Origin: an uncultured Eubacteriales bacterium
GTDB taxonomy: Bacteria; Bacillota; Clostridia; Oscillospirales; RGIG7773
DNA length: 9,511 nt
Reading direction: 5' to 3'
Assembly (NCBI GenBank): GCA_934541205.1
Contig: CAKTDK010000061.1
Location: forward strand, 1-9,511
Positions 1 through 6,896 of this stretch are shown here, piece after piece. The translations under genes were made by a program, and so were the position numbers. The notes below the pieces were generated by a model. That model was not told the origin of the DNA. It did no database searches and saw only the letters and a program-made list of their open reading frames with translations. Numbering within the stretch: the stretch's first letter is position 1; every line of letters begins with the position of its first letter.

Positions 1-291
1 ATCGATCTCATCTGCACCATTTGCCAGCGCATCTTTTGTCTCGAATTCTTTTGCTGCTGTAGTCATGTATCCGTTCGGGAAGCCGATAACAGTGCAGACT
101 GCCATTTTGTCCTGCACATATTCTTTGACCTGTTTTACATATGCAGGCGGAATGCAGACGGATGCTGTTCCATATTTGATCGCGTCATCACAGATCTGTT
201 TGATCTCTTCCCATGTAGCAGTCTGTGTCAGTAAAGTATGATCTACGTGTTTTAAAATTTCTTTTACATCCATGTTTTTATTATTCTCCAT
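1..291 (-). CDS. deoC: Deoxyribose-phosphate aldolase, N-terminal part (runs off the left edge)
   Basis: DeoC is a cytosolic class I aldolase that cleaves 2-deoxyribose 5-phosphate to acetaldehyde and glyceraldehyde 3-phosphate, the last step of deoxynucleoside catabolism. I translated 97 codons by hand from position 291 to the edge. The protein has the DeoC N-terminal pattern HVDHTLL, then ASVCIPP, then the strand and turn CTVIGFPNG, and ends in GADEID. The catalytic lysines lie further on and are outside the window. ATG at 291 is the longest start, but no good Shine-Dalgarno precedes it. ATG at 273 (protein beginning MDVKEIL) has GGAG about 12 bases upstream and is a real alternative. The gene lies 47 bases downstream of deoD on the same strand, so the two are probably co-transcribed. 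Its G+C-rich codons match deoD and not the genes to the right. Confidence 0.93.
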   Translation of the reverse strand, partial: MENNKNMDVKEILKHVDHTLLTQTATWEEIKQICDDAIKYGTASVCIPPAYVKQVKEYVQDKMAVCTVIGFPNGYMTTAAKEFETKDALANGADEID

Positions 292-338
292 TCTTGTTAG
301 TTGCTGTTCACTCCGTTCACAGTAACTCTTATTATTTA

Positions 339-1040
339 TTATGCCAGTTCCAGTGCAATTTCCATCATTTTGCCGAATCCAAGCTGACGGTCCTCGGCGC
401 TTAAAGATTCTCCTGTATACAGATGATCTGAAATTGTCAGCATGCAGAGTGCTTTCTTTCCTGCTTTGGCAGCATTCATATATAATGCCGCTGCTTCCAT
501 CTCCACTGCCAGCACGCCCATATCGCGCCACAGGTCGTTTACATTGCTCATGGCATTGTAGAATACATCGGAAGACAGAACATTACCTACAACCACATTC
601 GTGCCCTGACGTTTCGCAGTCTCTACCGCTCTGTTCAAAAGTTCGAAATCTGCGATCGGTGCAAAAGTTCCCGGCAGGCCATACTGATACGCATAATTGG
701 AATCTGTGCAGGCACCCATACCGATCACCACATCCATCAGTTTGATGTTGTCCTGAAAAGCTCCGGCAGAACCGATACGGATGACCTGGTCTACATCATA
801 AAAATTGAACAGTTCGTAAGAATAGATTCCTATAGACGGCATCCCCATACCGCCTCCCATAACAGAAATTTCCTTTCCTTTATAGGTTCCTGTATATCCG
901 AACATGTTTCTGACAGCATTCACTTGTCTTGGATTCTCCAGATATGTCTCTGCAATATATTTTGCACGGAGCGGATCTCCCGGCATCAATACAGTTTTTG
1001 CAAAATCTCCTTTTTCTGCATTTATGTGTGGAGTAGCCAT
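339..1040 (-). CDS. deoD: Purine nucleoside phosphorylase, DeoD type
   Basis: This enzyme reversibly phosphorolyses purine (deoxy)nucleosides to a free base and (deoxy)ribose 1-phosphate in the cytosol, as a homohexamer in characterised relatives. The 233-residue protein starts MATPHINAEKGDF and is of normal length for the trimeric/hexameric NP-I class. Residues matching the E. coli DeoD active site, from memory of that family, are all present: His5, Gly21, Arg25, Arg44, Arg88, Ser91, the Glu180-Met181-Glu182 ribose-binding motif, catalytic Asp205 and Arg218. I chose ATG at 1040 because AAGGA lies about 10 bases upstream; an in-frame GTG at 1049 sits too close to that site. The start is only 17 bases after the mgtC stop. 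Codons (ATC for Ile, CGT for Arg, CTG for Leu) differ from the ATA/AGA/TTA style of the neighbours, suggesting recent acquisition or replacement. The first 15 or so codons are more AT-rich than the remainder. Confidence 0.97.
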   Translation of the reverse strand: MATPHINAEKGDFAKTVLMPGDPLRAKYIAETYLENPRQVNAVRNMFGYTGTYKGKEISVMGGGMGMPSIGIYSYELFNFYDVDQVIRIGSAGAFQDNIKLMDVVIGMGACTDSNYAYQYGLPGTFAPIADFELLNRAVETAKRQGTNVVVGNVLSSDVFYNAMSNVNDLWRDMGVLAVEMEAAALYMNAAKAGKKALCMLTISDHLYTGESLSAEDRQLGFGKMMEIALELA

Positions 1041-1057
1041 AAAAATCACATCCTTTT

Positions 1058-1753
1058 TTAAACCTGTTCGATGTAATATACACCGTTCATTTTTTCAATT
1101 TCATAAATAAGCTCGTTATGACTTTGACGTTTACTCATATTAAGAGAAAACAAAAACCCTTTTGCAGCTTCATTATAATGAGGTTTTTCACAGTACTGCA
1201 CATGAGTAACGCTTATATTTCTTGAATCAAGTATATTCATAATATCATTAATGCTTTTGGTTTTATCAATTTCAACATAAATATCCATGTTTTTTGAAGC
1301 ATCTTGAAATTTATGAGAAAATCTTCTTAAAAACACCATAGAAAGAAAAATAAACAAAGTCCCTATAATTGCCCCGCTGTAAAAACCTATACCTATAGCA
1401 AGTCCTACACAGGCAACCGCCCAAAGTCCCGCTGCAGTTGTAAGTCCTCTTACGTGACCTCTGCTTATTATTATAGTTCCCGCCCCGAGAAAACCTATAC
1501 CCGAAACAACCTGAGCTCCCATTCTTGAAATATCAAATTCATCAAATCTATTATACATATTTTGTGCAGTAAGCATTACAACTGCCGCTCCTATACACAC
1601 AAGAACATGTGTACGAAGGCCGGCCGGACGATTTTTATCTTCTCTTTCAAGGCCTATTACACCCCCGCAAATTATGGCAAGAATCATTCTGATTAAAATA
1701 GAAACAATATTTACATCTTCCAAATAATTTTTAACAGATATTAAAAATCCCAT
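1058..1753 (-). CDS. MgtC/SapB family membrane protein
   Basis: This is a 231-residue inner-membrane protein of the MgtC/SapB family. Members have been tied to growth at low magnesium, acid resistance and regulation of ATP synthase or transporters, but the molecular activity in clostridia is not settled. Visible family signatures are GLERE (34-38), the cytoplasmic loop NRPAGLRTH (41-49), the core segment QVVSGIGFLGAGTI (81-94) and GLTTAAGLW (103-111). I see about five hydrophobic segments between residues 12 and 142. The C-terminal 90 residues (from about 150) are soluble and resemble an ACT-like domain of alternating strands and helices, as in many family members. ATG at 1753 is preceded by AAAGGAGAT, which overlaps the stop of the GNAT gene, so translation is probably coupled. 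The stop lies 17 bases before deoD. Confidence 0.93.
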   Translation of the reverse strand: MGFLISVKNYLEDVNIVSILIRMILAIICGGVIGLEREDKNRPAGLRTHVLVCIGAAVVMLTAQNMYNRFDEFDISRMGAQVVSGIGFLGAGTIIISRGHVRGLTTAAGLWAVACVGLAIGIGFYSGAIIGTLFIFLSMVFLRRFSHKFQDASKNMDIYVEIDKTKSINDIMNILDSRNISVTHVQYCEKPHYNEAAKGFLFSLNMSKRQSHNELIYEIEKMNGVYYIEQV

Positions 1754-1763
1754 AAAATCTCCT

Positions 1764-2204
1764 TTACTCCAAAATCTTTTTCATAGAAATATGAGGACAA
1801 TATTCATCCAAATATTCTTGTCCGTAAGGTTTATAGCCAAGCTTTTTATAAAAATCGAAGGCGCGAAGCTGAGCAGATATAACAATTTCTTTTCCGCCGC
1901 GTTTTTTTATTTCATTTTCAACACAGTTCATAAGTATTCTTCCTATGCCGTTTTTTCTGTACTCTTTCATAACCGCTACTCTTCCTGCATGATATTCAGC
2001 GCCGTTTTCAGTATATGCTCTGGCTGTTGCAACAGGTTTATCATTATCGTATATAACAATATGAACGGCGGTTTTATCAATTTCATCAAATTCATCTTTA
2101 AATCCCTGTTCTTTTACAAAAACTTCTGTTCTTATAAATACTGCGTCATTAAAATTATTTATTCCCTCTGATACAATAACTTTATAATCCGTATTGTTTA
2201 ACAT
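1764..2204 (-). CDS. GNAT family N-acetyltransferase (ElaA/YjcF type)
   Basis: This 146-residue cytosolic protein has the single-domain GNAT fold and should transfer an acetyl group from acetyl-CoA to an unknown amine. The acetyl-CoA binding motif A is clear at residues 75-88, RVAVMKEYRKNGIG, giving the Arg83-x-x-Gly86-x-Gly88 pyrophosphate loop. The second half shows AQLRAFDFYKKLGY (111-124), followed by a C-terminal pattern with Glu, Tyr and PHISM (137-141). That pattern is typical of the ElaA/YjcF subgroup, whose substrates are mostly unknown. The N-terminal IRTEVFVKEQGF is also typical of this subgroup. Its ATG shares one base with the DUF4364 stop (TAATG at 2206-2202), strong evidence of translational coupling. 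No substrate can be deduced from the context. Confidence 0.92.
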   Translation of the reverse strand: MLNNTDYKVIVSEGINNFNDAVFIRTEVFVKEQGFKDEFDEIDKTAVHIVIYDNDKPVATARAYTENGAEYHAGRVAVMKEYRKNGIGRILMNCVENEIKKRGGKEIVISAQLRAFDFYKKLGYKPYGQEYLDEYCPHISMKKILE

Positions 2205-2746
2205 TAGTCTTCATCCTCTTCTTTTTTACAAAGCATATCTATTAATGTCTTATACACTTCTGTTCTGTTCTTATCAAAATTTTTAACAACAAGCTCGCCT
2301 GATACTTTGTTTGGAACATACATCGAAACAGTGCATATCTTATCTCCCATATCTACAATGGAACAATTTACAATACATCCGTTTTTTATTTCTTCTATAG
2401 AATATTCTATTTCTTCCTGCCTTCTGAAATTAGATAAAACCTTCATAGCGGCAGCCATAGATTTTTCCCTTACAAAAAGAGGGAGCCGCCTTTCAAGCTG
2501 AGAAAGGCTTTCATAACCAAGCCTTGCCATTTTAAAGACATTTTCTCCGTCTTCTTTAACCTTATCTATAAGCCCTGCTATAAGCATTTCTTCTATAACT
2601 TCCGTAAATGTAAAATAATCCACAAAGCTGCTGCTTATTAGTATATCTGTTAAAACCTTTTCCGTCATTTTAGCCGGAACATTATTTATCATATACAGTA
2701 TAAGTATTTTTATATCGTTTTTATCGCTTAAAGTTTTGTTAGGCAT
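2204..2746 (-). CDS. DUF4364 family protein, probable winged-helix regulator
   Basis: This 180-residue protein resembles DUF4364, a family found mainly in Clostridia and unstudied as far as I know. Residues about 10-80 read like a winged-helix domain: a helix beginning DIKILILYMI, then helices around EKVLTDIL and YFTFTEVIEEMLIAGLI, and a turn into KMARLGYESLSQLE. The second half is a small alpha/beta region with NGCIVNCSIVDMGDK, ending in an acidic KKEEDED tail. I read it as a possible DNA-binding protein with an appended regulatory domain; this is inference from the fold-like pattern. AAAGGA lies about 9 bases before ATG at 2746. It is the first gene of the minus-strand operon and overlaps the GNAT gene by one base. 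A regulator at the head of a divergent region could act on either side. Confidence 0.85.
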   Translation of the reverse strand: MPNKTLSDKNDIKILILYMINNVPAKMTEKVLTDILISSSFVDYFTFTEVIEEMLIAGLIDKVKEDGENVFKMARLGYESLSQLERRLPLFVREKSMAAAMKVLSNFRRQEEIEYSIEEIKNGCIVNCSIVDMGDKICTVSMYVPNKVSGELVVKNFDKNRTEVYKTLIDMLCKKEEDED

Positions 2747-2775
2747 TGTTTTTCATCCTTTTAACAAAATAATCA

Positions 2776-2805
2776 AATATACAAAATTTATAAATATTTA
2801 TACAA
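2776..2805 (-). promoter_or_regulatory. Possible promoter of the DUF4364 operon
   Basis: On the minus strand, TTGTAT (2805-2800) and TATATT (2781-2776) are separated by 18 bases, 30 bases or more upstream of the DUF4364 start. The match is moderate and the region is so AT-rich that chance matches are likely. Some promoter is expected here because the genes diverge. Confidence 0.3.
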
Positions 2806-2877
2806 AAATATATTATTGATTTATTATTTTACCACATATTAAAAAAAAAGAAAAGAAATATTGATTAATGTTTTTAC

Positions 2878-2906
2878 TTTACTTTTTTATGGAAAAATAA
2901 TATAAT
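2878..2906 (+). promoter_or_regulatory. Likely sigma-A type promoter of the murJ operon
   Basis: TTTACT (2878-2883) is followed after exactly 17 bases by a perfect TATAAT (2901-2906). This is about 65 bases upstream of the murJ ATG, on the correct strand. A second TATAAT at 2929-2934 has no good -35 hexamer at the right distance. The 2747-2970 gap otherwise holds only AT-rich sequence, with an A9 run at 2841-2849. Confidence 0.5.
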
Positions 2907-2970
2907 CTAAAATAACATTACATAAAAGTATAATTTCTATGTTCATTTGGGAAGGGAAGATATTAAATTA

Positions 2971-4527
2971 ATGGATGAAAAAAAGCAGATAAAAACTTAT
3001 TCTGTCATATTGCTTTCTATTATTTTTTCAAAAATACTGGCTCTTGTCAGAAACAGTTTCATTACCGCCCTTTACGGAACAAGCATAGCGGCCGACGCTT
3101 TTTATGCTGCGTCAAAAATTCCTCTTACTTTGTATGACATTACCCTTGGAACTGCCATAGCTTCCGCCTTTGTTCCCGTTTTAAACGAATATATTGCAAA
3201 AAAAAGAGCTGATACTGATAGGTATGTTTCTAACTTTGCTACTTTTGTAGGCCTTGTATCAACTATCATAGCCGCATTGGGAATGATTTTTCCCAAAATA
3301 TTTATAAGCTTTATTGCCTCAGGGTTTGAAGGCGAAAAATTAGAACTTACAATTTCTCTTTTAAGAATAGTTATGCCTATAACGTTATTTGCCGGGCTTT
3401 GTTTTGTTTTTATCGGATATCTTCAAAGCTACGGGAACTTTGTGGTCCCGGCATTGGTAAGCGTGGTTTCCAATCTTGCCATAATTATTTATTTTATCGG
3501 ATTTAACAAAATATTCGGAATAAAAGGGCTTTCCGCCGCACTTCTTATAGGCTGGGTGCTTCAATTTCTTATTCTTGTTCCCTGGATAATAAAAAACAAA
3601 TATAAATACCGTCCCGTTCTCGACCTTAAAGATGAAGGAATGAAAAAAAGCTTTAAAATGGCTGTTCCTATTCTTGTTTCTTCATGGGTACAGCCCATAA
3701 ATAACATTATCGGAACTAATTTTGCATCAAGAATACAAACAGGAAAAGGCGGAGTTTCTGTTCTTGACCCGGCATATAACCTTTATCTTATGGTTTCAAG
3801 CATTTTCTCTTTTGCTATGACAAACCTTTATTTTCCTCAAATGTCCCGTACTTTTGCAAACGGAAATTTTGAAGAAGGCGGAAATATAGGAAAAAAGCTT
3901 TTAAAAAGCGTTACTACTATTATAATGCCTATAATGTTTATATTTATAGTGCTTTCAAAAGATATCGTAAAGCTTTTTTATGTAAGAGGAGCTTTTTCCG
4001 CAGAGGACGGAAAGCTTACGGCAATGATAATGTCTCTCTATGCAATAGGAATGCTGGCTTTTTCATGGCAGGAAATTTTAAATAAATTTTTCTATTCAAT
4101 GCAAAACTCAAAAATACCCATGTTCAGCGCTATAATAGGAATATTTATAAACCTTTCTCTCGTATTTATACTTTATAATACAATAGGAATTTACGGAATA
4201 TCTCTTTCCACTGCTGTTTCTTCAATCGTTATGGCTGTGTTTCTTTATATTATGGCATCTAAAAAAGTAAAAACAATGTATTCAAAAGATATATTTACCA
4301 CAATTTTTAAAACCTTTTTATCGGCTTTAGTATCTTCGGCAATTTGTTTTGTTATAAATCACGGACTTAATATCTTATTGCCCGATAATTTTATCGGAAC
4401 CTTTATAAATCTTTTAATTTGTGGAATAATTTCAATTATAATATATCTTGTTTTAATGATTTTATTAAAATCACAGGAAATAAAAGAGCTTTTTTCTATA
4501 ATAAAAAATAAAAAGAAAGCGGAATAA
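2971..4527 (+). CDS. murJ: MurJ/MviN family lipid II flippase-like membrane protein
   Basis: MurJ-family proteins of the MOP superfamily move undecaprenyl-pyrophosphate-linked precursors such as lipid II across the cytoplasmic membrane. The 518-residue protein is almost entirely hydrophobic, with a length and pattern consistent with 14 membrane segments. The N-terminal signature is present: Arg27 in LVRN, Asp42 in AADAFYAASKIP, and the TAIASAFVPVLNEY stretch (61-74). The paired arginines known in E. coli MurJ near this point are replaced by LYDITLG. I prefer ATG at 2971; AAGGGA lies upstream at a rather long 13-base spacing. An in-frame TTG at 2947 is possible but has no ribosome binding site. 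It is the first gene of a plus-strand operon and ends 2 bases before the ligase. Because the partner is an O-antigen-ligase-like protein, the cargo could be another lipid-linked glycan rather than lipid II; Wzx-like activity is the main alternative. Confidence 0.88.
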   Translation: MDEKKQIKTYSVILLSIIFSKILALVRNSFITALYGTSIAADAFYAASKIPLTLYDITLGTAIASAFVPVLNEYIAKKRADTDRYVSNFATFVGLVSTIIAALGMIFPKIFISFIASGFEGEKLELTISLLRIVMPITLFAGLCFVFIGYLQSYGNFVVPALVSVVSNLAIIIYFIGFNKIFGIKGLSAALLIGWVLQFLILVPWIIKNKYKYRPVLDLKDEGMKKSFKMAVPILVSSWVQPINNIIGTNFASRIQTGKGGVSVLDPAYNLYLMVSSIFSFAMTNLYFPQMSRTFANGNFEEGGNIGKKLLKSVTTIIMPIMFIFIVLSKDIVKLFYVRGAFSAEDGKLTAMIMSLYAIGMLAFSWQEILNKFFYSMQNSKIPMFSAIIGIFINLSLVFILYNTIGIYGISLSTAVSSIVMAVFLYIMASKKVKTMYSKDIFTTIFKTFLSALVSSAICFVINHGLNILLPDNFIGTFINLLICGIISIIIYLVLMILLKSQEIKELFSIIKNKKKAE

Positions 4528-4529
4528 AT

Positions 4530-6383
4530 ATGGAAAATAAATACAGACATTTTTGTTCTTTCTGCCACAAAATTTTATATAACAGTTTTATAGGCAGAAT
4601 AATAATTGCCGTATATAACTTTTTTTCAAACCTTGCTTCCGGAAGTTTTATTTTTAATATGTTTAACAGGGGAACTGTTGACAAAGCATTATCCAAAAAC
4701 TCTGTATTTCAAAAAATCAGAACATTTTTTTCAAATATACTTGAAGTTTTTTACAGGGTTTTAAGAAAAAGTTTTATTGTAAATGCAGTTTCAAAAAGCT
4801 TTAATATACTTTTAAGCTCTCCTCTAAGCTGTATTACATGCATTGCCGCGCCTTTTGCTTTAATAACCGCTTTATTCTCTTTTTTCTCAAAAAATTTTTA
4901 TATTGGAATATTTATGATTTTATTATTTTTTATAAGCTTTATATTCCTGAAAAATATAAAAATAAAAAATGCGGTTTCAGCTTCATTTTTTCCAAATATG
5001 ATATTTAAGCTTATAGGGCTTGACGTATCTAATTTTGAAGAAATCCCCGTATCCGAAAAAAAAGCTCATATTGTTTGCATTTTGGCAGGTATTATTTGCG
5101 GAGGACTTTCATATTTTTCAATATTGTACGGAGTAATTGCTTTAACCGCTTTTATAGGAGCCTTTATGGTATTTTCCGTAAAACCTATTGTTTTCGGATG
5201 TATATTTATGTTTTCGGTACCTCTTCTTCCTACTCTTGTAAACGTGGCTATAATATTTGTGTTTTTTATAAACTTTATTTTCGCAAGAGCTTTGGGGAAA
5301 ATACAAGAAAAAAATATAAATTTTGTAGAATTTTTTGCAATAATGTTTATGCTGTTTATTTTTATAAGCTCAATACTTTCCGTCACCCCTGTTGCAAGCA
5401 TTCAGATTGCTGCTGTATGGCTTGTAATGATAATGAGCTTTTTTATAATAAGACGGTGCATTGAAAATAAACGTGATTTAATAGCTATTCTGACTTCCTT
5501 TTCCGCTGCAGCGTTGATAACGGGTATTTACGGTATTTTTCAATATTTTTACGGACAACTTAATACCTCATGGGTAGACACCTCTCTTTTTGAAGATTTA
5601 AAATTCAGGGTTTATTCAACATTTGAAAACCCCAACGTTTACGGTGAATACTTACTTTTGGCTATCCCAGTAGTAGCAGGCCTTGCATTTTTAATAAATA
5701 AAAAAATCGGTAAAACTTCTTGTTTTTTAATACTATGCATTTTAATAGCAGATGTATTTCTGACTTATTCAAGAGGCTGTTATCTTGGTCTTGCCCTTTG
5801 TATTTTTATGATTATATGGCTTTTTGACACAAAACTCATAGGAGTCGCTGTTTTTGCCGCCGTTCCATGTATATTTTTACTGCCGTCAAGTATTACAAAC
5901 AGGCTTTTAAGTATTACAAACTTAGCTGATTCCTCCACTTCGTACAGGGTAAAAATATGGCACGGAACTTTAAAAATGCTTGAAGATTTTGCTTTTACGG
6001 GAATAGGTCCCGGAACGCAGGCTTATGAACTTGTCAATCCCCGGTATGCTTTTGAAGGCGTAATTGCACAGCATTCCCATAGCTTGTTTTTACAAATAAT
6101 AACCGACATGGGCATATTTGCTTTTATTATATTTTTAGCTATGCTGTTTTGTTATATAAGAAACGGAATTTCAACCGTAAGAAGTTCATATAATTTTAAA
6201 AATAAAATTTTTATGAGCGTTTTTATAGCGGCTCTATTTGGTTTTTTAATCCAAAGTATATTTGATTACACTTGGTATAATTACAGGGTATTTATGATAT
6301 TCTGGATTTTTATTGCTCTTGGCAGCACTGCTTTTGAACTATTTAAATCTTCTGAAAAATCAGAAAAAAATAACGGAGGATAA
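4530..6383 (+). CDS. O-antigen ligase/polymerase-like membrane protein (Wzy_C family) with long N-terminal extension
   Basis: This 617-residue polytopic protein carries the signatures of the WaaL/Wzy superfamily, which joins lipid-linked glycans to an acceptor or polymerises them outside the membrane. Motifs in order are STFENPNVYGEYLL (363-376), LTYSRGCYLG (411-420, with the conserved Arg415), SYRVKIWHGT (471-480), GIGPGTQAYE (491-500) and QHSHSLFLQI (514-523, with the likely functional His517). About ten or more membrane helices follow residue 100. It is longer than typical members, usually nearer 400-450 residues. The extra part is a mostly amphipathic N-terminus (1-100) with four roughly 20-residue repeats starting at Ser19, Ser39, Ser58 and Ser81. 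ATG lies 2 bases after the murJ stop with only a weak GGA upstream, so coupling is likely. No LPS is expected in this organism, so the acceptor may be peptidoglycan, teichoic acid or a protein. Confidence 0.88.
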   Translation: MENKYRHFCSFCHKILYNSFIGRIIIAVYNFFSNLASGSFIFNMFNRGTVDKALSKNSVFQKIRTFFSNILEVFYRVLRKSFIVNAVSKSFNILLSSPLSCITCIAAPFALITALFSFFSKNFYIGIFMILLFFISFIFLKNIKIKNAVSASFFPNMIFKLIGLDVSNFEEIPVSEKKAHIVCILAGIICGGLSYFSILYGVIALTAFIGAFMVFSVKPIVFGCIFMFSVPLLPTLVNVAIIFVFFINFIFARALGKIQEKNINFVEFFAIMFMLFIFISSILSVTPVASIQIAAVWLVMIMSFFIIRRCIENKRDLIAILTSFSAAALITGIYGIFQYFYGQLNTSWVDTSLFEDLKFRVYSTFENPNVYGEYLLLAIPVVAGLAFLINKKIGKTSCFLILCILIADVFLTYSRGCYLGLALCIFMIIWLFDTKLIGVAVFAAVPCIFLLPSSITNRLLSITNLADSSTSYRVKIWHGTLKMLEDFAFTGIGPGTQAYELVNPRYAFEGVIAQHSHSLFLQIITDMGIFAFIIFLAMLFCYIRNGISTVRSSYNFKNKIFMSVFIAALFGFLIQSIFDYTWYNYRVFMIFWIFIALGSTAFELFKSSEKSEKNNGG

Positions 6384-6388
6384 AAAAC

Positions 6389-6895
6389 ATGAAAGTTATT
6401 GATAAAAAATACAGACTATTCGGAAAATTGTCTTTGTTTGATATAATTATTGTACTGGCTTTAATTGCAGCAATAATATTTGCCGTATATTTTTTGTTTA
6501 TGCCTAAAGCTTCCGGCGATACTGCGCAGGTTACTTATAGAGTGCTTCTTGAAAAACAGCCCTACGGTCTTGATAAAAACATTTCTGTAGGAGACAAAGT
6601 TTATAATCAGACAGATAACTACGAAATGGGTGAAATAATATCTTTTACTACAAAAGAATATGAAGACGCTATTTATAATGAAAAAACCGGTACTGCACAA
6701 ATGCAGAAATATCCGGAAAAACAAACAATAGAACTTATTATAAAAGGCAATTTTACAAACAGAGAAGACAGATATTACTATAATGATACAGGACTTAGCT
6801 CAAATACTCAAATAAATCTTGTAAGCAAAAATTTTAACGCTTTCGGAACCGTTGATTTTATTTATCCTTCAGAATCTACAAAGGAGGAGCAATAA
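6389..6895 (+). CDS. DUF4330 family membrane-anchored protein (copy 1)
   Basis: This 168-residue protein has the DUF4330 layout: a short cytoplasmic start, MKVIDKKYRLFGKLSLFD, one membrane segment (about 17-37), then a soluble extracytoplasmic domain predicted outside by the positive-inside rule. That domain is rich in beta strands and contains VTYRVLLEK, then GDKVY near residue 70 and MGEII, a pattern shared with the next gene. The function of DUF4330 is unknown to me; an accessory or scaffold role for the adjacent ligase is inference from position only. GGAGGA (6375-6380), inside the last codons of the ligase gene, is 8 bases before the ATG, so expression is tightly linked. The Lys/Tyr/Asn-rich composition matches the neighbouring genes. 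Confidence 0.82.
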   Translation: MKVIDKKYRLFGKLSLFDIIIVLALIAAIIFAVYFLFMPKASGDTAQVTYRVLLEKQPYGLDKNISVGDKVYNQTDNYEMGEIISFTTKEYEDAIYNEKTGTAQMQKYPEKQTIELIIKGNFTNREDRYYYNDTGLSSNTQINLVSKNFNAFGTVDFIYPSESTKEEQ

Positions 6896-6896
6896 T

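Noticed and set aside
306..320. GTTCAC repeated directly between deoD and deoC
   Set aside because: Two six-base copies alone are weak; no hairpin or known operator pattern is formed.
341..745. Long plus-strand open frame opposite deoD
   Set aside because: It is antisense to a well-matched enzyme gene, its protein has no recognisable motif, and it has no ribosome binding site.
880..1110. Short open frames on both strands covering the deoD start and the mgtC end
   Set aside because: They overlap two confident genes in other frames and have Cys/Arg-rich or Phe-rich sequences typical of shadow frames.
2789..2802. Perfect palindrome TATAAATATTTATA upstream of the DUF4364 gene
   Set aside because: It consists only of A and T in a region that is almost all A and T, so a chance palindrome is likely; it is also too AT-rich for a stable hairpin.
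2815..2866. ATTGATT present twice, 45 bases apart, in the divergent promoter region
   Set aside because: A seven-base AT-rich direct repeat is expected by chance here and does not line up with either promoter.
2947..2970. Upstream TTG start for murJ
   Set aside because: It has no ribosome binding site in front and would put the only AAGGGA sequence inside the gene; ATG at 2971 fits the family start better.
5066..5464. Open frames on both strands inside the ligase gene
   Set aside because: They are shadows of an AT-rich membrane protein gene; the coding frame has strong family motifs before and after.
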